Source: Clostridia bacterium (GTDB lineage: Bacteria > Bacillota > Clostridia > TANB77 > CAG-508). Taken from it: 64,000 nt of DNA. Each line of letters starts with the position of its first letter. Positions within the stretch are counted from its first letter, which is position 1. This document shows positions 8,901 through 17,112 of the stretch, one piece after another. The position numbers were made by a program, and so were the translations under genes. The notes below the pieces were generated by a model. That model had not been told where the DNA came from. It was given only the letters and a program-made list of their open reading frames with translations, and did not search any database. The stretch spans positions 1 to 64,000 of the forward strand of contig JAFWDV010000012.1 of assembly GCA_017515985.1 (NCBI GenBank), written 5' to 3'.

Positions 8901-9653
8901 AGAGAAATAAAAAGATTATTGAGAAAATATCACTATCCACCAACAAAGGCAGATGAAGCAGTTCAAACAGTTGTATTACAAGCAGAATTGATGGGAGAAA
9001 ATATAGAAGTAAGTACTAAAATAGATGATGATATACGAGCAGAGCAGACAGACATATTTAATGATGGATATAAAAGTGAAAAAGTAGTATATAGCACGGT
9101 AAACAATGATAATGAGTTGGTACAAGTGGCTGAGGATAGTGAAAGATATGATCCTTTTGAAAAAAATAGAGGTAAATTCAAGACAGTTACAGGAAGAGAT
9201 ATTTATTATTATGGTGAAGAGTATGGTGATATGCCGGTTATAAATAAAAGATTTGATGGAATAAGTACGTTAAATGAATTATTCGGAATATTGCTTAAGG
9301 CATGGGAAAAGGAAACAGCGTATCCTTCTGCGCAAAGAGATCCTCAGTATAATAAATATAATGATCCATCATATGGACAGTGTGCAATAACAGCATATTT
9401 AGTGAATGATATGTTTGGTGGTACAATACATAAAATAAAGATTGAAGGTGGCGGAACTCATTACTTCAATAAAATAGATGGTCATTATATTGATTTAACA
9501 AGAGACCAATTCGATCTATATAATATTCCAATTGAATATGAACCAAATGAAGAAATTCCGAGGGAACATTGCGGAACAAATGCAGATACTTTAAAAAGAT
9601 TTAATCTGTTAAAAGAAAATATTACGAGGATAATAGGTGAAATAAATGGATGA
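5994..9653 (+). CDS. hsdR: Type I restriction endonuclease subunit with an added YunG-like C-terminal domain
   Basis: Product of 1219 residues. The N-terminal PD-(D/E)XK nuclease shows PDVVVFINGIPLIVFELKNA (about 127-146). The SF2 translocase follows with Walker A in TQGSGKS (about 283-289), DEAH near 384 and the late helicase motif around QAIARVNR (about 640). Normal HsdR proteins of this type end soon after YPPTKADEAVQTVVLQAELM (about residue 1000). Here a further 220 residues follow: an acidic linker and a domain with YGQC (Cys1130), GGTHYFN (His1156) and YIDLTRDQF (Asp1167). That spacing resembles YunG-type proteins and could form a Cys-His-Asp triad. No stop or frameshift separates the parts. 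The role of the extra domain is unknown. Ribosome site GGGGGG precedes ATG 5994; the end overlaps the next gene by 8 bp. Confidence 0.93.
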   Translation: MFREDNVEQAIIEQLKELGYEYQYAPDIERDYKEAILKDVFYESLYKINKGITEDIADEVYRKIRNFHAVDLVEANYEFYHMLYAGVEVPIEGDKTFVAKLIDRENIENNLFQVLNQYTVIEYKEKRPDVVVFINGIPLIVFELKNAINEDTTIENAYNQIKNYQEDIKSLFYYNAFSVISDGINARIGTITADFNRFMTWKSKDGEKPEDNINQIDVLLNGVFRKDRLIDIITNFILFQNKEKGRIKILAGYHQYFAVDKSIKSTLKALDEHTGKAGVVWHTQGSGKSFAMVFYTGKISKIQSLNNPTIVVLTDRNDLDNQLYETFANTNREILPQKTQHAASRKKLKELLSVNAGGIIFTTIQKFEEGDDIISDRENIIFIVDEAHRSQYSTEKKFNRKTGEFQTGYAKKMRDSLPKATFIAFTGTPIEYADKNTRILFGDYIDVYDMTQAVLDNATVPIYYENRVAKLKLDENVLKEIDDEYNYIIENDEADVETVTKSKEELAKLETVIGAQDRLEMLSKDIIEHYEQREDILNGKAMIVCMTRKIAIDLYKEIIEKRPEWKDKIKVVLTDNNDDPTDWHEIVGNKKYRDDLATEFKDEKSKLKIVIVVDMWLTGFDVPDLATMYIDKPMRGHNLMQAIARVNRVYKDKEAGLIVDYIGIGADLRNALNEYTNRDRDKVPDITAAYVIVREKLEVMRDFFYGFDYQGFFSSSNQLRLRTLADGINYVLSKDEDEKKDFIAEATALSQAETLARSILDEQTKLEVEFFKGVKVGVNKITGKGHLTTTEVNQRILNVLEQAIQEDGIIDIFKAADRSNPEISILSEEYLESIKKSKNKNIAAELLKRLIDGNIRVFKRTNLVKSELFSQKMAEIMKKYNNRLITSAEVIEELLNLSKEVVDAKNEGKEKGLTDDEYAFYDALVKDPNVLKEMQDEVLIQLAHELTETVRKNRTVDWDKKESARAFMRREIKRLLRKYHYPPTKADEAVQTVVLQAELMGENIEVSTKIDDDIRAEQTDIFNDGYKSEKVVYSTVNNDNELVQVAEDSERYDPFEKNRGKFKTVTGRDIYYYGEEYGDMPVINKRFDGISTLNELFGILLKAWEKETAYPSAQRDPQYNKYNDPSYGQCAITAYLVNDMFGGTIHKIKIEGGGTHYFNKIDGHYIDLTRDQFDLYNIPIEYEPNEEIPREHCGTNADTLKRFNLLKENITRIIGEING

Positions 9654-10760
9654 AAATATATACATATACATTGATATTGTGAATCAAACATTAGATAGAT
9701 TATATAACAATGATCATCTGTTAATTAGTGGTGATGCATCGGAAAGGGCAATACAATTTCATTTTGCCAAATATTTGGAAGATATTATTAACTGTATCGA
9801 TATATTTGATGGATTAAATGTAGATTGTGAGTACAATAGGAATTTAGTGGATGAAAAAAATATAAGGCAATGATTTATGAAGGGAAAGAATATAAAATCT
9901 TTCCTGATTTGATTGTTCATCATAGAGGTGATAATTCAAGAAATGTAATTGCAATAGAGTTAAAGAAGAAAAGTAATTCGAGTAAAGCAGGAAAAGAAAA
10001 TGATTATAGAAAATTACGTGCTCTGACAAGCTTAGATTACATATATAAATATGAATTAGGATTAGCTATTGTTTTAGCAAATTCAAGAAAAAATGTAGAA
10101 ATAAAGTATTTTATAAATGATAGAGAGATAAATATAAAATTATCGGATAAGAAAAAAAATACTGCAAAAAAATTTGAAATCTCTAGTGAAGAAAGATTCA
10201 AGAAAACGATTGAATTATTATTTAAAGATTTAATGTATGCTAAGGAACAATTTTATATATTTAAGGATATTTGTATGAACAGTTATTACCAAAAGTACGA
10301 TATGTATTATACATGTATATTTGATGCAATATATAACTCAATTTTAGTAAAGTTGGCTAAGATATATGATGAAGATGCAAGCGGACAATCGATTACTATC
10401 TACAAAATACTTAATTCTGTTAATTCACAAAAAGCTTACAATAAAAAAGACGTAGCAATGATTAAATACATAGATGGAAAGTTAAAGATACTTAATAGTG
10501 ATAGATATAAAAGTGCTAGAGAAAATCTTAAATACATGAGAGATAAGTCTCTAGCACATTATGATAAAAAATATGTTTGTGGATTAAAAAGTATGAAATC
10601 CGAAGATAAAATTAAATATAATGAAACAGCAGATTTAATTGATTTTTCTTATGAGACAATCAAGGAGATATATAGATTATGCTTTAATGAAGATATAACG
10701 GAAAGGGACATATCTATATTAAAGAAGCAGAACGAAACATTAAAAGAAAGGATACAGTAG
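9646..10760 (+). CDS. PD-(D/E)XK nuclease-like protein with HEPN-like tail, interrupted by a frameshift
   Basis: Two frames make up one protein. The first (9646-9873, 75 residues) ends just after VDCEYNRN; the second carries on with FPDLIVHHRG and VIAIELKKK, the Asp and Glu-x-Lys elements of a PD-(D/E)XK fold. The join lies at a run of seven A (9854-9860). Reading back one base there gives DEKKYKAMIYEGKEYKIFPD without a stop. The heptamer A-AAA-AAT fits a -1 slippery site, but a lost A is equally possible. The C-terminal 150 residues are helical and contain YMRDKSLAHYDKKY, like the RNK-AH core of AbiU2/HEPN proteins. The gene overlaps the end of hsdR and may be an added nuclease of the island. 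Function not known. Confidence 0.65.
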
Positions 10761-10783
10761 ATAATTAAAGGAGAAATATAATT

Positions 10784-11707
10784 ATGGGAATTGGTAAGCT
10801 AAAAGAAGTCGATATTAGAGAATTATGGAAGCATGAACAATACGATTTTTCAGATTGGTTATCTAAAAAAGATAATATTGAAAATTTAAATGAAATACTG
10901 GGACTAACTTTGGTTGATATAAGTAAAGAAACATATGTAGGTGCATACAGATGTGATTTATTTGCAAAAGATGAGACAACTGGTACTAAAGTTATTATTG
11001 AAAATCAACTTGAAATATCAAATCATGATCATTTAGGAAAAATAATAACATATGCTTCTGGTTTAGATGCTAAAGTTGTTGTGTGGATTGTAAAGGAAGC
11101 ACGAGAGGAGCATCGAAGTGCAATTGAATGGTTGAATAATAATACCAATAATAAGGTTGGATTTTTCTTAATTGAAATTCATGCGTATAAAATTGGAGAT
11201 TCAGATCCAGCACCAATGTTCCAAATTGTTGAACAGCCAAATGATTTTATTAAGAATAATAAGTCAGTTAGTAAAGATGAGAGCATGAACAAGTCACAAT
11301 CCCAAAGATTAGAATTTTGGAATCAATTTAATGATGTTGTAATAGAAAGAGGAAAACCTTTTAATGTTAGAAAAGCAACAACTGATCATTGGTATGATGT
11401 TGCTATAGGTAGAAGTGATGCGCATATTAGTATAACTCTAGTTAATAGAGATTCATTAATAGGTGTTGCTTTGTATATGCCAGATAATAAAGATTTATAT
11501 GACAAAGTTGTTCAGAAAAAAGAAATAATAGAAGATGAATTAGGTTTCAATTTATCATGGGAAAGGTTAGATAATTATAAGGCTTCTCAAATTATATATC
11601 GAATTGATGGATTGAATTTTGATAATCATGAAAATTACAATAGCTTAATGAATCAGGTAATAGATAAAATAATTAAAATGAGAGATGTGTTTAGAAAATA
11701 TATATAA
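10784..11707 (+). CDS. DUF4268 domain protein
   Basis: Product of 307 residues. The N-terminal part has a nuclease-like stretch, YRCDLFAKDETTGTKVIIEN followed by QLEISNHDHLGKIITYASGL, in which Asp and Glu-x-Gln could stand where PD-(D/E)XK enzymes have their metal ligands. The C-terminal half (about 180-307) has the FWNQFNDVV start typical of DUF4268. Such proteins are frequent near restriction genes and are thought to be DNA-acting accessory proteins, but the biochemical role is not established. It follows the nuclease gene by 23 bp with ribosome site AGGAGA and is probably part of the same operon. Confidence 0.8.
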   Translation: MGIGKLKEVDIRELWKHEQYDFSDWLSKKDNIENLNEILGLTLVDISKETYVGAYRCDLFAKDETTGTKVIIENQLEISNHDHLGKIITYASGLDAKVVVWIVKEAREEHRSAIEWLNNNTNNKVGFFLIEIHAYKIGDSDPAPMFQIVEQPNDFIKNNKSVSKDESMNKSQSQRLEFWNQFNDVVIERGKPFNVRKATTDHWYDVAIGRSDAHISITLVNRDSLIGVALYMPDNKDLYDKVVQKKEIIEDELGFNLSWERLDNYKASQIIYRIDGLNFDNHENYNSLMNQVIDKIIKMRDVFRKYI

Positions 11708-11794
11708 ATGATTATACAAGAGCATATTTAATAATCGGGGATTGCTATACATATTCTTGTTTAAAGGATTGAAAAAAACAGAAAGAGGTAGTAA

Positions 11795-12712
11795 ATGTTT
11801 AAATATGAGTTTTATATTGATGCATATTATAATGAAAATGAATACTTAGAGATTGATGTATATGAGATAGTACTTTTTGAATATGAAGGAAAAATAATAA
11901 AACTGCAGTCGTTAAATGAGAATAAAAAGATAAGCGAATCCGAAGGTGTAAGGCTAACTTGTGGTCATTTTTCAGATATACATGAATGTATACAATTTGC
12001 CAAAATAGTTTATACGAATTTCTTAATACGATTAAATGATACAGATATCAGTTATATTTTTGATAAGAAGGCTAGAGGAAACTTTATGGAATATTGCAAA
12101 GAAGATGACTCAAATATATATAAAGATATAGTGATCGTTGATACAGAAAATAAACAAATAAGATTTAACGCGAATCTCGAAGTTAATAGGTGTGGTTGTA
12201 CACATTTCAAGTTTTCAGAGCTCATGAATGTATGGATGGATCAAAAATTGAAGGACTCACTAATGATAAATAATTATAGAAAGTATCTAATAAATAAAAG
12301 AATTGACTCAAAAATAGACAATACTCTTTTTATCTCGTCGATGGAGGTGCTTATAGAAAAAGAGGAAAGAAATAAAGCTGAATTAGATGTGATCAACGAG
12401 GTATGCGAATTTTTAGATAAAAAATATGAAAAGACAAAAAATAATAATTACATACAAATAAAAACTATGATTCAGAATAACAGACATAAAAGTATAAACA
12501 GTAAATTGTGTGAATTGGTAGAACAAAATTCCAATGAAGACGAGAAAAATGATAACCTAAAACGAGTAAAGATAATAGCAAAAAATAGAACTAAGGAAGT
12601 GCACGTAAGTTCAAAAGAAAAACCAGAGGTTGTATTCTCATGGCCAATATTGAACGAGATACAAACTAATTATGCAAAAGAGCAGTACAAGAAAAGCAAT
12701 AGTAAATCATGA
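11795..12712 (+). CDS. Uncharacterised protein of the restriction island
   Basis: I do not recognise the family. The 305-residue product is soluble, with a mixed strand/helix N-terminal part (about 1-130) containing a Cys-Gly-His group (LTCGHF) and a second cysteine cluster NRCGCTHFKFSELMNVW (about 131-147), then a charged coiled-coil-like region (about 185-260). The CGC/CGH pattern could bind metal, but four ligands in a standard finger are not seen. It starts after a ribosome site (AAAGAGG) 87 bp behind the DUF4268 gene and ends at the island terminator at 12784. Confidence 0.6.
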   Translation: MFKYEFYIDAYYNENEYLEIDVYEIVLFEYEGKIIKLQSLNENKKISESEGVRLTCGHFSDIHECIQFAKIVYTNFLIRLNDTDISYIFDKKARGNFMEYCKEDDSNIYKDIVIVDTENKQIRFNANLEVNRCGCTHFKFSELMNVWMDQKLKDSLMINNYRKYLINKRIDSKIDNTLFISSMEVLIEKEERNKAELDVINEVCEFLDKKYEKTKNNNYIQIKTMIQNNRHKSINSKLCELVEQNSNEDEKNDNLKRVKIIAKNRTKEVHVSSKEKPEVVFSWPILNEIQTNYAKEQYKKSNSKS

Positions 12713-12783
12713 AAAATAAGCAAAGTGCCATGCACAATAAAGAAAAAATTGTACTTATTGATGTATTATATTCGAAATAGATT

Positions 12784-12810
12784 AAAGGGCGAATCTTTGA
12801 TTCGCTCTTT
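12784..12810 (+). terminator. Terminator after the restriction island genes
   Basis: A 12-bp stem with one G-U pair (12784-12795 with 12799-12810) and a 3-nt loop TTT. The T tract is short, so it may be an inefficient terminator. Confidence 0.65.
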
Positions 12811-12899
12811 AACATTTTATAAAAAAAATACACATTCTGACATAATTCGACAAATTTTGCAAAAATGATGATATAAAATTACAACGAAGGGGGGATTTT

Positions 12900-14909
12900 A
12901 TGAAAAAGATTGATTTACACATTCATACAATAAAAACTATAAGTGATAAAGACTTTGATTTTGACATTGAAAAACTGAAAGAGTATATTGCTGTTGCTAA
13001 GTTGGATGCTATAGCAATAACTAATCATAATTTATTTAATAAAAAGCAGTATGATGAAATAAAAGAAAAAGTTGGAATCAAAGTATTTCCAGGAGTAGAA
13101 GTAGATTTAGAAAATGGACACATATTAATAATTTCTGACGAAGGAAGAGAAGATGAATTAGAAAATATGTGCAATCAGCTTGTAGGTCATATTATTCAAC
13201 AGAATGACACATTAACATATGATGTGTTTAAAAAAATATTTTCGAATTTATCAGACTATTTGGTTATACCACATTATAAGAAGGATCCGGTTATAGACAC
13301 AGATACATTGAGTAAATTGTCGGATGATATTATTGTAGGAGAAGTGTCTAGCCCAAAAAAATGGGAAAGGATGTATAAGGATACAAATGAAAAATATAAT
13401 CCAGTACTGTTTAGTGATGTTAGAATTGATAAAGATATGACAGTATTTCCAGTGAAACAGACATATATTGATTGTGATGAATTAACAATACCTAGAATTA
13501 AATTAGTACTTAGTGATAAGAGCAAAATTGCTATATCAAATTCAACAGATATTTCACAATTTCAAATACTACATGATGGAACAAATGCGTCAACGGGTTT
13601 AAATATTGTACTAGGAAAACGTTCATCGGGAAAAACTTATACATTAGATTCTATATATTCTACATTTGAAAATGATAAAATAAGATATATTAAACAATTT
13701 GAACTTGTAAAAAATAGCGAGGAAGAAAAATTTAACGAAATTATAAATAGAAATCAAAGTTCATATATAGAAGGGTATCTAAAAGAGTTTAAATGGATTG
13801 TAGATGATATAAGAAAAATTGATATAGATAAAAACAATCATGAAATAGAAGAGTATTTAAAATCACTAAAAAATTATGCACGAGATATTGATAAAATGGA
13901 TGTTTATGCAAGAACAAAATTGTTTAATGAAGATATATTTTCAATTCCAAATTTAAAAAATATTGAAAATGTTATGAGGAATATAAGTGGTTTATTAAAC
14001 AATGAAGAATATAAAGAATTAATTGATAAAAATGTAGGAATAGAAGCGTTAAAAACATTATATTTTAAATCTTTTGATATATATGAAAAATTAGTGATTG
14101 ACAAAAAATTAAAGGAAGAGACAAACAAATTGATAGAAATAATTCAAAAAGAATTAGGTGAAAAATCAAGTGTAGCACAGATTGAACATTGTGATTTTAA
14201 AGATATATTGAAACAAAATAGTAAAATTAAATTGTTTGAGGAAGTTGTAGGATATCTTAAAATAAAAGAAAAAATAAATGAAGAAAAACATCATAAATTT
14301 ACGATTCTAGCGTACAAGGGCGAAATGAAAAATGCAACTCATGTAAAAAATAGAATACATTATTCAGGTTCAATGGTTGAGACATTCGAAAAATATGATA
14401 AACCGTATGAGTACTTAAAATCATTAGAAGAGATAGGTGTGAATGAAAATGTCTTATACAAAGCTTTTTGCTCTATTGATTTTGAAGTTAAAAATGACAA
14501 AGGAAACAATATATCTGGTGGAGAAAAGGCTGAATATAATTTATTAGAAGAATTAATTGATGCGTATAAATACGACATACTTCTTATAGATGAACCTGAA
14601 TCATCATTTGATAATATCTTTTTGCGAGAAAATATTATTAAATGTATAAAGGATTTGAGCCTTAAAACGACAATTTTTTTAGTGACACATAATAATACTT
14701 TGGGGGTACTAATGAATCCGGATTGTATTATTTATACGGAATACAAAGATAATAAGCACAATATTTATACTGGTAAGCTAACATCAAAAGAGTTTTCAAC
14801 AGTAAATGGTGAAACTATTTCAAGTTATGAAGTTTTAATGGATACTATGGAAGCAGGAACGGAAGCATATAATGAAAGGAGAAATATATATGACGCTATT
14901 AAAGATTGA
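12900..14909 (+). CDS. PHP phosphoesterase fused to an SMC/ABC-type ATPase (TrlF-like)
   Basis: Product of 669 residues. The N-terminus is a PHP domain with metal-binding DLHIHT (5-10), later TNHN (about 41-44) and IPHYKK (about 122-127). From about 225 on it is an SMC/RecN-like ATPase: Walker A GKRSSGKT (about 239-246), a helical insert of about 250 residues, the ABC signature ISGGEKAEY (about 538-546) and Walker B DILLIDEPESS (about 560-570). PHP-SMC fusions of this kind (called TrlF-like in some annotations) are considered conflict or nucleic-acid-repair proteins. A nuclease or phosphatase action switched by ATP is likely but not shown. It begins a new unit after a strong ribosome site (GGGGGG) and overlaps the next small gene. 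Confidence 0.82.
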   Translation: MKKIDLHIHTIKTISDKDFDFDIEKLKEYIAVAKLDAIAITNHNLFNKKQYDEIKEKVGIKVFPGVEVDLENGHILIISDEGREDELENMCNQLVGHIIQQNDTLTYDVFKKIFSNLSDYLVIPHYKKDPVIDTDTLSKLSDDIIVGEVSSPKKWERMYKDTNEKYNPVLFSDVRIDKDMTVFPVKQTYIDCDELTIPRIKLVLSDKSKIAISNSTDISQFQILHDGTNASTGLNIVLGKRSSGKTYTLDSIYSTFENDKIRYIKQFELVKNSEEEKFNEIINRNQSSYIEGYLKEFKWIVDDIRKIDIDKNNHEIEEYLKSLKNYARDIDKMDVYARTKLFNEDIFSIPNLKNIENVMRNISGLLNNEEYKELIDKNVGIEALKTLYFKSFDIYEKLVIDKKLKEETNKLIEIIQKELGEKSSVAQIEHCDFKDILKQNSKIKLFEEVVGYLKIKEKINEEKHHKFTILAYKGEMKNATHVKNRIHYSGSMVETFEKYDKPYEYLKSLEEIGVNENVLYKAFCSIDFEVKNDKGNNISGGEKAEYNLLEELIDAYKYDILLIDEPESSFDNIFLRENIIKCIKDLSLKTTIFLVTHNNTLGVLMNPDCIIYTEYKDNKHNIYTGKLTSKEFSTVNGETISSYEVLMDTMEAGTEAYNERRNIYDAIKD

Positions 14910-15195
14910 GAATAATGAAGGAAAGTTTTCAATAGATGGGGAAAATTTTATTGAAATAGAAAAAATTAGTAAAGATGATATTTTAAAAATATTTGAGAAA
15001 GTTTTAGATGAAAATTCAGTTACAATTGAGAAGAGTAATGAAGATGATAAAAAAATAAATAGTCCCGCACAAAAAATCATATATGATAACATATATGATA
15101 AAATAAATGGAATTATAAAGGAAAAAGATGATATTAAATCGTTTGACGAAGATGAATATTACATTGCAATGAACAAATACAAAGAAGCAGAATAA
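14890..15195 (+). CDS. Small acidic protein, likely partner of the PHP-ATPase
   Basis: A 101-residue acidic protein of unknown family. The start chosen is ATG 14890, because AAAGGAG lies 7-14 bp before it; the upstream ATG at 14872 has no such site. It overlaps the end of the PHP-ATPase gene by 20 bp, so the two are translated together and probably act together. No catalytic motif is visible; the product is strand-rich at first (TLLKIENNEGKFSIDGENF) and then helical. Possible regulator or binding subunit; this is inference from gene order only. Confidence 0.65.
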   Translation: MTLLKIENNEGKFSIDGENFIEIEKISKDDILKIFEKVLDENSVTIEKSNEDDKKINSPAQKIIYDNIYDKINGIIKEKDDIKSFDEDEYYIAMNKYKEAE

Positions 15196-15287
15196 AGTGC
15201 GTAATATTTGCTATATAATCAAATTTTTATTGCAAATCGTCTCAATATGTGATGAAATAATAAAAAACAACAGAAAGAAGTGGTTAG

Positions 15288-16595
15288 ATGAATGAGATTA
15301 AATGTCCAAGTTGTGGTAAGGTTTTTCAAATAGATGAAAGCTCTTATGATTCAATTGTTAAACAGATTCGTGATAAAGAATTTGAAAAAGAAATTTCTTC
15401 TCGTGATGAACATTATAAATCTGAGAAAGAGAATGCTGTTAAAATTGCTGAGGCTCATTTGCGTGAGGAATTAAATAAAACTATTAAAGACCAAGAGATG
15501 GAAATTAATAATTTAAAAAATGAGATTAAAAATAAAGATGAGAATATTAAGAATAAAGAGGAGTCTATTAAGAATCAAGTTGAGAAAAATCTTAATGAGG
15601 AAATTAATAAAAAAATTCTTGAGATTAATGAACTTAAAAATAAATTAGAAAATCAGAAGACTCAAAATGAACTTGATATTCAAAAAGCAGTTACAGAGCG
15701 TGAGAAACAAATTGATAAATTAAATAATGAACTTAGTCAGAAGAGCACTGAGTTTGAACTTAAAGAGAAGTCTATGAAGGAGACATATGAATCTAAATTA
15801 AAAGATAAGGACGAACAGATTTTATATTATCGTGATTTTAAAGCTAAACAATCTACTAAGATGATTGGTGAGAGCTTGGAGGTTCATTGTAGTACTGAGT
15901 TCAATCAAATTCGTCCGCTATTTGATAATTGTACTTTTGAAAAAGATAATGATGCGAAGACTGGCTCTAAGGGTGATTTTATTTTTAGATATTTTGCTGA
16001 TCCAGATCAAACACAAGAGATTGTTTCTATTATGTTTGAAATGAAAAATGAAGCTGATACAACAGCTACAAAACATAAGAATGAAGATTTCTTTAAAGAG
16101 CTTGATAAAGATAGAAAAGAAAAAAGTTGTGAGTATGCAGTTCTAGTATCTTTATTAGAATCAGATAATGATTATTATAATAATGGTATTGTTGATGTAT
16201 CATACAGATATGAAAAGATGTATGTAATACGTCCACAGTTCTTTATACCATTAATTACTTTAATAACTAACCTAGCTAAAAAATCTATTGATTATAAAAA
16301 TGAACTTGCAGAAATTAGAAATCAAAATATTGATATAACTCACTTTGAAGAAAACATTAATAAATTTAAAGAGGGATTTGCTAAAAATTATAGACGAGCA
16401 AGTGAAAGATTCCATACGGCAATCGAAGAGATAGATAAGACAATAGATCATTTGCAAAAAACAAAAGAAGCATTGTTATCTAGTGAGAATAATTTAAGGC
16501 TGGCAAATAACAAGGCAGATGATTTAACTGTTAAAAGACTAACAAAAAATAATCCAACAGTTAGAAAAATGTTTGAGGATTTGAAAGAAGAATAA
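15288..16595 (+). CDS. DUF2130 domain protein with long coiled coil
   Basis: Product of 435 residues. An N-terminal half zinc-ribbon (CPSCGKVF, residues 5-12) is followed by a coiled coil rich in Glu, Lys and Asn (about 25-180), then the DUF2130 core with STKMIGESLEVHCSTEFNQI (about 188-207), GSKGDFIFR and FEMKNE (Asp and Glu-x-Lys), which looks like a PD-(D/E)XK-type nuclease centre. Proteins of this family are widespread in bacteria and often lie in mobile or defence regions; function is not established. It is a single-gene unit with its own ribosome site and ends at the hairpin at 16601. Confidence 0.85.
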   Translation: MNEIKCPSCGKVFQIDESSYDSIVKQIRDKEFEKEISSRDEHYKSEKENAVKIAEAHLREELNKTIKDQEMEINNLKNEIKNKDENIKNKEESIKNQVEKNLNEEINKKILEINELKNKLENQKTQNELDIQKAVTEREKQIDKLNNELSQKSTEFELKEKSMKETYESKLKDKDEQILYYRDFKAKQSTKMIGESLEVHCSTEFNQIRPLFDNCTFEKDNDAKTGSKGDFIFRYFADPDQTQEIVSIMFEMKNEADTTATKHKNEDFFKELDKDRKEKSCEYAVLVSLLESDNDYYNNGIVDVSYRYEKMYVIRPQFFIPLITLITNLAKKSIDYKNELAEIRNQNIDITHFEENINKFKEGFAKNYRRASERFHTAIEEIDKTIDHLQKTKEALLSSENNLRLANNKADDLTVKRLTKNNPTVRKMFEDLKEE

Positions 16596-16600
16596 CAACA

Positions 16601-16624
16601 AAGCACTAGCTTACGCTAGTGCTT
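16601..16624. terminator. Hairpin between convergent genes
   Basis: Perfect 10-bp stem AAGCACTAGC with GCTAGTGCTT and a 4-nt loop TTAC. It lies between the DUF2130 stop and the end of the minus-strand remnant at 16627. The T tract on the plus strand is poor (TCTCTATTTCT). Confidence 0.6.
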
Positions 16625-16626
16625 CT

Positions 16627-16995
16627 CTATTTCTCTACCGGCTGTATATCCACAAATCTTATTGCTTTGTTCCATGATTTTAATTTTGATTTTATTTTTC
16701 TTTCATATGCTATGTATTCTTTTATTGTCATTTCTTCACTTGTTTTTATTTGTAGGAATACACTGTAGTAGCTGCTCATTTTTATTACTTTTACTTTCTT
16801 TAGTTTTACATCTTCATATTTTTGTAATTTTTGCTCTATTTCATGTTTTAGCTCTTCGTTTTCTGTATCGTTTGCAAGTAATCCATTTATATTTGATATC
16901 ATCATTTTTATTGATGTGTAGAATACATATATTGCCATTCCTAAGCTTCCTATTTTATCTATATTTATTCCTGCAGGTATGTATTTCTCATAGAA
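16627..16995 (-). pseudogene. Remnant of a cation diffusion facilitator (CDF) transporter, C-terminal part
   Basis: The frame encodes GSLGMAIYVFYTSIK, like the last membrane helix of CDF metal/proton antiporters, followed by a cytoplasmic ferredoxin-like dimerisation domain ending FVDIQPVEK. About 200 residues with the other five helices are missing. Going upstream the frame holds EKYIPAGINIDKI and then meets an in-frame stop (16996-16998), so the gene was cut at that point. An ATG gives a 103-residue frame, but it has no ribosome site and cannot make a transporter. It marks an old insertion or deletion boundary next to the Fic gene. Confidence 0.7.
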
Positions 16996-17052
16996 TTAAA
17001 AAGTGTATACACATTCTTCTATGGAAAATAAAATAAAAATATAGATTAAAAC

Positions 17053-17081
17053 TTTCTTTTTTGGAAATAATATGATATAAT
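17053..17081 (+). promoter_or_regulatory. Probable promoter of the Fic gene
   Basis: A good TATAAT at 17076-17081 lies 31 bp before the start; the matching -35 at 17053-17058 (TTTCTT) is weak. Confidence 0.35.
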
Positions 17082-17112
17082 ATTATTATAGGTAAAAAGG
17101 AGAGTTTTTATT

